Shown here in pieces: positions 56,105 through 64,000 of a stretch of DNA of 64,000 nt. Origin of the DNA: Xanthoparmelia taractica (Eukaryota; Ascomycota; Lecanoromycetes; Lecanorales; Parmeliaceae); assembly GCA_033085395.1 (NCBI GenBank), contig MU853180.1:1-64000 (forward strand), read 5' to 3'. The notes below the pieces were generated by a model that was not told where the DNA came from, did no database searches, and worked only from the letters and a program-made list of their open reading frames with translations. Every line of letters begins with the position of its first letter. Position 1 is the first letter of the stretch. Made by a program: the position numbers and the translations under genes.

Positions 56105-57631
56105 TCAGCCTTGGGTTCCATTCTTTCCATTCAGGAGAGTCTCCGTGGGTTCGCTAACCCCCTCCTGAAGAGCGTGAAATGGTGTTTCCGTCGGACGCTC
56201 CGCCTGTGGAGTAATCCTCGCCAGATGTCGCCGCTGACCGTCTGCCCAATCGAGCGTAGCAGAGTGAGCCGTAACGCGATTCTACAATTCATTCCATCAG
56301 CGATCGTCTCGAATGACCAGCAAGGCGATATGCTTACATCCCAGACAACTACAGTTCTTGGTGCCCACCTGACCCGGACCTGGAAATCCTGGCCCAGGGC
56401 AATATGGTCGTATAGGAACTTCAACAGAAAGTCGCTCTCTTCCTGCTTGTATCCAATGATGTGGCGAGTGACTGTTGATCGGTGTCAGTTGATCTACGAT
56501 AAAGTAAAGGCTTGTGATTTACACTGCGGGTTCACATAAATTGCCTTCTCGCCGGTAGCCTGCCAACAGAATTAGTATGCAGGCGAAGGTAACCCGAAAT
56601 CGAAAGACCCACGGGATGTGTCCGAACCACTGGATGTATTGAAGTCACCGGCTCCCTCCGCACAATGCTACCTCGGCCTTTGCTATTCTGAGCCTGCTCA
56701 TGTCCTAGGATAGTGTCAACTCTCACCCTGCCTCAAATGAGTTCATGCCACAAGCATACCGGAATGCAAGGCCCTTAGCCCATGCAACCTCTTCCGGAAC
56801 TCTGGACTCAAACGATTGTATGCTTCAACCTGATTCGAGAACAAAGTATCTCCGCCTGCCGTAGGCGTATCGAGTACATAAAGGAATGAAGTGCCAGGTG
56901 GCTGGTTCTCGTACGTCACGTCAGAATGCCAGGTGATGGTGTTTGTCCTTGTTTGGAGAAGCCCCATTGCAGTATTATCGTCTGCACCACGATGAACCAG
57001 ATGCACTTCTGGATAACCCTTAGGAGCACCACTAGTGGGGTGAATGTGCAGACGCCCAAAGTAGGAGCCGAAATCTAGTGCTTCGTGGATAGGAAGGTCG
57101 GCTAGGTCTTGGTCGCGAAAGACTATGAGACAGGCGTTAGCGGTCATGGACGTAGGGGCTGCGAATGAAAGCATTACCAATGACCTTCCTCTGCGCTGTG
57201 AAGAGGGCCAGTTGGTCTTTGCCTTCCTTGGTCAAAGCGCTCAATTGGATCCCATGGACTTCAGAGCCGGTAAATGGTGTCAGCTCGGTGACGGAAGTGG
57301 CTTCTCGAAACAAATCCGGAAACTTGGGATCGGCGTCCTTGCCGTGCTCATAATGTGTGAATGGTTCAAGAGGTGGATATCTATGGCGCTAGGTCAGTAA
57401 GTCGTACCGAGGCCAAAGATGAAGACTAGCAGGACCATACTTGATATCCGCGTCCCATACAGGTAGGTATCTCGGATGGGTCGCCGGAGGTTGTCTGTCA
57501 GTCCCTTGCTCTTCTGCATTCTGGTTGAAAACTTGCGGTCCGCCGATGAAGGCTTCTTTTGGTCCAACAGAACTTTTGGTGAAGTCCGAGGCAGGTGCCT
57601 CTTGGAGTGGGTCAGCGAGTCCCGGAGCCAT
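56105..57631 (-). CDS. TauD/TfdA-type 2-oxoglutarate dioxygenase
   Basis: Seven exons: 57441-57631, 57178-57380, 56760-57122, 56613-56704, 56523-56559, 56338-56471, 56105-56281. Introns are 51-60 bp and all phases agree, giving 398 residues. The protein starts MAPGLADPLQEAP. Core motifs: YPPLEPFTHYEHGKDADP, VFRDQDLADLPIHEALDFG, GRLHIHPTSGAPKGYPE, the iron ligands His and Asp in WHSDVTYENQPPG (near 196-198), VRREPVTS, NPQFTRHIIGY, WAPRTVVVWDN, the distal His in RVTAHSATLDW (near 346), and the 2-oxoglutarate-binding Arg in RRHLARITPQAERP. Such enzymes oxidise taurine or other sulfonates to release sulfite; the exact substrate cannot be read from sequence. The protein looks complete and functional. 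It is divergent from a transporter gene. Confidence 0.92.
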
Positions 57632-58172
57632 AGTGACGTTCGCGCAACTATTTGCTTGCTATTTCTTTCAAGACTCGGTGATGGTGGCTTTGTAGCCAAG
57701 TGAAAAGAAGGAGACCCAGAACAGCCGTTGGAGAGTGGGCCTATATCAATCGCTTCAAGAGGTCGTGGGGGGACCGGCAAACATCCTAAAGAAGAAGGTG
57801 AATACCAGCTGATCAGTGCATCATTGAGAGTTAAGATATTGCGAATATTTGCGTGCTTTGCCAAATTTCTATGCGAAACTGTTGACAGACGCAACGAATT
57901 GATGTTCGTTATTTGATCTGCGTGCCTTATCGCGCAGGACGAAATGGCGTGCTTCTTCCGCCATCCAATCATCAGCCAAATCGAACCTCGTTATGCATGG
58001 AAGATGCCGCAGGTATTATGCAATTCTTCCAATGTAATACATCATTGTACCGTTGAATCTGGGGGTTCTGTATGGCTGCCATGTGGCAACGGCTTCGTAT
58101 ATATGTAGCCATAACGCAACAACGCGCTGCTGCTGGACTAGAAGACTTTGCCTCGACGCATCATCCTGCAGA
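57632..58172. promoter_or_regulatory. Shared divergent promoter, dioxygenase / transporter
   Basis: 541 bp between the two start codons. It contains one GATAAG site on the minus strand (CTTATC at 57926-57931), the core recognised by fungal GATA factors such as AreA. A single site is weak evidence. Several short ORFs in it are chance. Confidence 0.5.
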
Positions 58173-60133
58173 ATGAGTATAACCAATGCGAACATCAAAG
58201 CATCAGGGGAGATTGCTGTTAGCCCTCTTATAAATCGAGTGCGTGGCAACTCCTCGGCTAGCAGCAGTCTGGCGAAGGATGCGTTCAAGGGCCACGAGAC
58301 TTTCAACCACCCTCAGGGAACAGGCCATAGCATTGACCCATCGAAGCACAATCCAACGTTTGAGAAGTTTGGCGACGAATCATTCTACACGCCAATCGAA
58401 AGTTATGAAGGGAAACATCGCTATGACCCAAAGTTCGAGTGGGAGCCACACGAAGAGAGAAAACTGGTGCGCAAGGTATGGAAACACTCCAACATCAGCA
58501 GTATAATAACTCAATCGCTGACTTACGTAGTTGGATTTCCGCATCTGCTCCTGGGTCTGTCTGATGTTCTTTGCACTCCAACTCGACCGCGGCAACATCT
58601 CCCAAGCCCTATCCGATAACCTGCTCAACGATCTCAAGATGAATACAGACGATTACAATACAGGCCAGACAATCTTCTACATCTGCTTTCTCAGCGCCGA
58701 ATTACCATCCCAACTGATTTCTAAAAAGCTCGGTCCCGATCGTTGGATCCCTGTCCAAATGGTCTCCTGGAGTCTCGTCGCCAGCATGCAAGCCTTCCTT
58801 AGCGGACGTTCTTCATTCTTCGCTTGTCGAGCATTGCTGGGTATCTTGGAAGGCGGTTTCATTCCCGACAACATCCTCTACCTCAGCTACTTTTACACAA
58901 GCCTCGAACTGCCCATCCGCCTCAGCTTCTTCTGGGTCTCGTACCAGTCCACCAGCATAGTCTCCGCTTTCTTCGCCTTCGGCATCCTCCACTTACGCGG
59001 CCACAACGGCCTCGCAGGCTGGCGCTGGCTCTTCGCCCTCGAGGGTATGCTCACAGGCTGCATTGGTCTTATTTCCTTCCTGTACCTGCCTCCATCGCCC
59101 ACCCAGACCAAGAGCTGGTTCCGGGGCAAGGAAGGCTGGTTCGACGAGCGCGAGGAATCCATCATGGTCAATCGCGTCCTCAGGGACGACCCAAGCAAAG
59201 GCGACATGCACAACCGCCAAGCGCTGTCGCCGAAAGCACTCTGGTACAGTTTGTTGGATTACGACATGTGGCCCATATACCTCCTGGGCCTTTCATGGCT
59301 GATACCCAACTACCCCATGACGCAGTACCTGACGCTCCAGCTCAAAGCCGCCGGCTTCGACACCTTTGAAACGAACTTGCTCACCATTCCCGCCTACGCG
59401 CTCTTCATCGTGCAGCTGCTGTGGTGGACCTGGGTCTCGGAAAAGACGAATCAGCGCTTCCTGGTCGGCCTCGTCAGCCAGATCTGGATGCTGCCGGTAC
59501 TGATTGCGCTGGAGACGTTATCCCCCCACGCGGGGCCGTGGGTGAAATGGGCGCTGTGCACACTGCTCGTGGGCATACCCTATGTACATGCAATCATCGT
59601 CGCGATCACGAGTCGGAACGCGGGATCCGTGAGGACGAGGACTGTAGCGTCGGCGCTGTATAACATGTGTGTGCAGGCTAGCAGCGTGATTGGGTCCAAT
59701 GTGCGTGCATCGAGCTTCATCTATAAGCTATCGTTGGTTTTTGCTAACGATGAATATCTCATCTAGATCTACCGCAACGATGACAAGCCGCTCTATCGCA
59801 GGGGCAACAAGGTATTGATAGGAATCTGCGTCTACAACATCGCTCTTTTCATCGGCGCAAAGGTCTTTTATGTGCTTAAGAACCGGTTCGTCACTCACAT
59901 ATACTCCCTTCCTCTTCGCGTTGATGCAAGTAGGTAAGAGACTAATATTTTGCATATAGCTCGCGCCGCCAAAAGTGGGATGCGATGACTGCTTATGAGA
60001 AGCAGCGGTATCTTGAGACGACGACGGATAGGGGGAATAAACGGTAGGTGGTCTTGCAGCTTTGAGGTCGAAATTGTTGAGCTAATGGATGCGTCATTGG
60101 CTTTCTAGACTTGATTTTCGATTTGCTCACTGA
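58173..60133 (+). CDS. Anion:cation symporter family transporter (Dal5/Tna1-like MFS)
   Basis: Five exons: 58173-58475, 58531-59700, 59767-59885, 59960-60043, 60109-60133. Introns are 55, 66, 74 and 65 bp with consistent phases, giving 566 residues. A hydrophilic N-terminus of about 100 residues ends LVRK|LDFRICSWVCLMFFALQLDRGNISQALSDN when joined, the usual first-helix signature of this family, followed by DDYNTGQTIFYICFLSAELPSQ. About twelve membrane segments follow. The last two small exons give DAMTAYEKQRYLETT and the family-typical end GNKRLDFRFAH. Relatives carry allantoate, nicotinate, pantothenate and other organic anions. Next to a TauD-type enzyme it may import its sulfonate substrate (inference). 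Confidence 0.9.
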
Positions 60134-63100
60134 GGGGGGGATGCTTTATGAGCTTGCTCACCTTATAGGAAAGAGCAGACCAACTTCCTGCCGGAGTCAC
60201 GGTATTGTACTGGGTAGATGCTAAGGTCACCGTCTTTCAACCCTTGATCCTCCATGCGTAATTACGAGGTAGAGCGTTCGAGGCTTTCACTGTATTTCGA
60301 AAGCACCTTGTGTATCAACGTACGAGTCTCTAGGAATAGTCCGCTCCGCTGGCCAAGCTGTCGGTATAGTGCCACCCAATCTAGCTGTACCCTCACATCT
60401 TCATCCCACGCTTCAAAGTCCAATCCCCACTCAACCATCCTGCAGCATAGTCAGTCCTATCGAACCCGCACAAAGCGTTAAAAAGACTTATAAAAAGTAA
60501 AAGACGCCGCCGTCCCCACCCGAAAGTAGAAGACAGCAGCACCAGCCTCCTCGGCCCTCCATCACTACTTCCCTCACCAAGAAAACCCCATCACAACCAC
60601 CCACCTCCCCATTCGCACCCCCACATCCACCGCTTCAACCCAAACCCGCCCCTCCACCCAGCATCATCCCAGCACCAAACGCGCACAAACCATCATCATT
60701 GCCCCTCACGGCCCCGACGTACCCGCCGCTCATGCTCTCCACTTTGAAAAGTCCCAAAAACATTCCGCACGCCGCCTCTTCCGCCTAGAAACCCCACCTC
60801 GCGTCGCAAAAGGCAGACGGCCAGGAACAGACAAGCCTAGACTTTGATCCTCACGCTAGAGAGGTCCCGTCCTGGCGTCTGTGATCCCTGAGCTCGACGA
60901 GGCTGGATGCAAAGGCAGAGAGGGAGATGTGCTTCGTGTCTCGGAGAGCCGCCATGAAGAATTTAAGTGGCAATGGGTGTGGGTGCTGTGAGTGACTCGA
61001 TGGGATGGGTGAGTGGTGACTGCTGAGAACTCTGGACTTTGCTAGAAGGAAGTTGAGGCTGAGCGTCTACGGTTTCGGCAAGAGAGTTTCTGTGGAGGCG
61101 TTGATGTAGACTGAAGGTCTCCCCATCGCCATTTGTTCTTTAAGACAGTCAGCAGCCCCGACTCAAAGTGACACACCTCATTCAAAATAACCGTCATCCC
61201 ACCCCTCAGCCTCCTCACCGACCCCACCCTTTCCCACCCCACAACCAACCACCTTCACATCCACCCCCGTCTCTTCCCCAAATCTCTCTTTGTGTGATTG
61301 CAGTACCCTCAGAGACTAGTCTTTGATTTCCGCCTCCGCCTTTTGACGGCAGAGGGGCATTTTATGAAGCGAACAAAGTACATCTCCAAAAGCCGCTTCC
61401 GTCTCCTATTGGAGGTATTCGTGCTCACAAGGTGTGGACGATTGGTATCGGCGCTCATCGATCGATACCCCTACGCAGATCGTAGGGGGAGATGATTGAC
61501 GCGACTGGTCGGGATACGCTGGGTTTGAAGCAGCGACTACGCCGGTGGTTGGTGCCGTGGCGTAGGTCCTGTGAGCGAGGGGTGGAGGAAGGGGAGTGGA
61601 GAGTGGGTTCCCTTGCGAGTTATAGGGGATGCGTGCAGGATTGCTTTGTGGGATTGAGGAGTTTTGGAGCGTGACATCGCGCCATGAGCTTTGCAGCGCT
61701 GGTACCGGGGACGGTAGAAGCGTGGAGAGCGGCTGCAAAACACGTGACATTTCTTTTTGTAAGCTTGGACTTCGCTGCGTAATTCGACCATGTTCTAGGC
61801 CGAGACCTTGGGAACGTATGGAGGAGAGTGCTTCCGGCGAGTGAGTCTTTGCTATCATGTGAGCCGAGGCTCGAAATGTACGTGAAATGCGACCTTTATG
61901 TAAGACGATCACCCATAGTGGTGAAGACGTGCTCAAACTCTTTCAAACATGACCACGAAGATCCCCAAGACAACCACAATGATGCGGTGTCCGACACAGC
62001 CCACCCACTGTCTTCCACCACTCCTCCACACTCGCATCAACAAAACATCCCATCAATGACCAGAACATAATGCCCAGCGGAAGATAGCAAAAGCGCGTCC
62101 CCATCCAGAGATCTTCCCAATTTCGGCGCTTCGTATCCCCAGTCACTGCTCTCACGAGCTCTGGACGTCCAGGCCCGCTTTCACTCTTCTCCACCCGTTC
62201 GCATCCGCCCTCAGACGAACTATAGAAGAAGCAGCGAAAAGCTAATAACGAGCCGGACAGCTATATTCGCGAAACTTGCGTTACATATTGCTCAACCGAC
62301 GAAAACTTAGGGTTAAGTTCCGAGACCCATCCTCCCCCGCACTACCCTTTACCTTCCCCCAAAAGAGAAGGCAGCGCAGCCATGCAATCCGACCGCGGTA
62401 AATGCCCATGTGAGACCGTGCTGTGAGGCTCGAGGATTTGGGGCGGTGGAAGGAGGCACGCAGGTGCGTGCGAGGGGTGTGAAGACATTCCGGCGAGCGG
62501 AGTATGACTCTCGGGGAACTGTGGGAAGGGTGCGCTGCGTGTTGTGCGTGTGCTCCAGAAGAGCGAGAGATTTGGAGGTGGAGACCTAGGAGGGAGTAGC
62601 GCGTTGGTAGGAGGGTGTAGGATCAGTACAGCTAGGGTTGATGGTGAGTTCCGTTCGAAAGGATGGTAGGTCAATTGATGAGGATGTGATTCGAGGTGAG
62701 GAAAAATATGCTGCTTGTCTGTGAAGAAGATTGTTGTGAGGCCTCGAAAGTGGAGGCAGGAGGTTGGTGTTAGCGCGACCGCAATTTTAGCGCGTTTTGC
62801 CGATCCGCGCCTGCACGTGATCAGCCCCTTGACCACATTGTAAATTACCTTCAAAGTGATCCACCTTGCGTATACAAACTAAACTACTATTTACTAATCC
62901 TAACAAACAGCTTTTGTTTCCTGGACATGTCCCGGAGTTCAGTTTCAAAATTGTGCAACAGCACGCCTCCTCCAAAGCCACGCAGGATTCACTATTGGAT
63001 AGCGTAATAATTTTTCGATCTTGCCTGATCATCAGAAATTATATTCGATGACAAAGAGCGTGTTCTAGAGCTTGCAAAGCTTGACCCGGCGAACAGTGCG

Positions 63101-64000
63101 ATGAGCGACGCCTTCTGTTCACTTTTCCCACAATAGGCCTTTCAGGGAATATCCTACACGAAGGTATTTTACAAGAAGTCTAGATAAATGTGTGAAGCTT
63201 TACGAGTTGCCCCATAGCGTTCAAATTGAATAATGTACTAAAGCATGTTGCGCTGAGTATTAGAAGAGCTCTAATGAACGAAGATACGTATCTCAGCAAC
63301 GCCTTTGATCCGACAACTCACGGCAGAGCAGCAGAAGGTCATAAGATCGGCGATTACGAGTGTTCTTCAGAAGATCTGGGCACTGTATGCGACCGCCTCG
63401 CTTGTGGCATTGATGGCTTCTCTTTTCGGGGGGAGCAAAAAGGTATTGATGGCGGATGAGACTGTTATTCCTGGCTAAATATCTGAGAGTGCTGATGGTT
63501 CAGAAGAGCACCCAGGGTATTTCAAAACGTGCCTCGAAAGAAGTCTAGATAAAGGGAGTAAGTCTTTATAGATCTGCCGCTTAGTGTTGAAACCAGATAG
63601 TGTATTAAAGCAGGTTTAATATATCCAAATCAGCGCAGTGCTCTTTGATAAAGAGATCGAGTGCACGAGTAAGTCGCATGCAAAGGCAAATGGAGCGGGT
63701 GGCGGACTTTTAAATGTTACAATAGAGAACAGATCAAAAGACATCCCATTGCGATCTACCACACTGTTACCCGTCACATTGACAAACCGCTTCGTTCCAG
63801 AGAAAGTAGCGCTTCACAATACCAGCCAGCCGGTCAATACCCACTTTTGATAAGGCAACTGCATTGTGCTCGGATGGATCGCTAGGGATATCAGAGCCTT
63901 TCGCAGCGGGTTGCGGGTCGGTTATAGCTGTAGTCTGACGACGAAGTCCTCGTCCCATCCTCCGATTTATTGATCTGGGCGCCCCTCAAGGATACTTACT
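60134..64000. other. Gene-poor region, nothing supported
   Basis: 3.9 kb of ordinary composition. It contains pyrimidine-rich stretches near 60530-60680 and ORFs of up to 176 codons (61406-61936 and 62342-62854, minus strand) that are Pro/Ser-rich and overlap frames on the other strand. I found no domain and no convincing splice model. A diverged pair of direct repeats lies at 63174-63249 and 63539-63618. Confidence 0.5.
63174..63618 (+). repeat. Pair of diverged direct repeats
   Basis: Two copies of about 76-80 bp (63174-63249 and 63539-63618) share AGAAGTCTAGATAAA at the start and a TAATGTACTAAAGCA / TAGTGTATTAAAGCA block near the end. They are 365 bp apart and roughly 70% alike by eye. 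Origin unknown. Confidence 0.55.

Noticed and set aside
56131..56726. Short ORFs read as separate genes downstream of the dioxygenase
   Set aside because: They are exons 4-7 of the same dioxygenase once introns are removed; the motifs continue in order.
61406..61936. 176-codon minus-strand ORF
   Set aside because: Low-complexity Ser/Pro-rich sequence with overlapping frames on the other strand. A mitochondrial ribosomal protein was considered, but no motif was found.
62342..62854. 170-codon minus-strand ORF
   Set aside because: Pro/His/Ser-rich, no domain, no plausible exon partners.
1..64000. CRISPR arrays, bacterial operons or riboswitches
   Set aside because: The window is eukaryotic (spliced genes, chromoviruses), and no regular spacer-repeat array is present.

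Overview
This window comes from a filamentous ascomycete nuclear chromosome (Pezizomycotina; I cannot fix the class from sequence alone). The evidence is short introns of about 48-82 bp with GT..AG ends and CTAAY-type branch sites, fungal gene families (DASH subunit Dad3, Kcs1, Fpk1/Nrc-2-type kinase, Mch1, an NLR with NACHT and ankyrin repeats), and an AT-rich block whose mutations look like repeat-induced point mutation (RIP).

Layout. Positions 1 to about 19.5 kb form an AT-rich, gene-free block of dead Ty3/Gypsy chromoviruses. A full-length element A (1318-7414) has 208-bp LTRs and an ATATT target duplication. It is followed by a 5'-truncated relative, copy B (about 7545-18769), which is split by a nested second chromovirus, element C (10097-17394), with 268-bp LTRs. 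Three 150-153 bp LTR-like insertions (5533-5683, 18874-19023, 19307-19459) and one 89-bp insertion (8952-9040) have short target duplications. The 150-bp elements stay GC-rich inside RIP-mutated hosts. A 368-bp tract is base-for-base identical between A and B although the surrounding sequence is diverged.

From about 19.6 kb the window changes sharply to gene-rich DNA. In order: a mitochondrial PPR-like protein with a C-terminal tandem repeat that contains a 100-N assembly gap; a secreted cysteine-containing protein; TRM2 (tRNA m5U methyltransferase) divergent from mitochondrial ribosomal protein uS5m; DAD3; an NLR-like STAND protein (hydrophobic N-terminus, alpha/beta hydrolase, NACHT, ankyrin); a C2H2 transcription factor whose start codon I cannot find; an orphan ORF; an Fpk1/Nrc-2-type AGC kinase; ARP3; KCS1 (inositol hexakisphosphate kinase); MCH1-type transporter; a long disordered conserved protein; and a divergent pair of TauD/TfdA dioxygenase and anion:cation symporter. 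I found no supportable gene in 60.1-64.0 kb.

How the genes relate. Most are housekeeping genes without a shared pathway. Two units stand out: the TauD-transporter pair with a 541-bp shared promoter, which fits uptake and oxidation of a sulfonate-type substrate, and the NLR, a candidate for non-self recognition or programmed cell death. Exon structures were worked out by eye from splice consensus, reading phase and recalled family conservation; no alignment was run.
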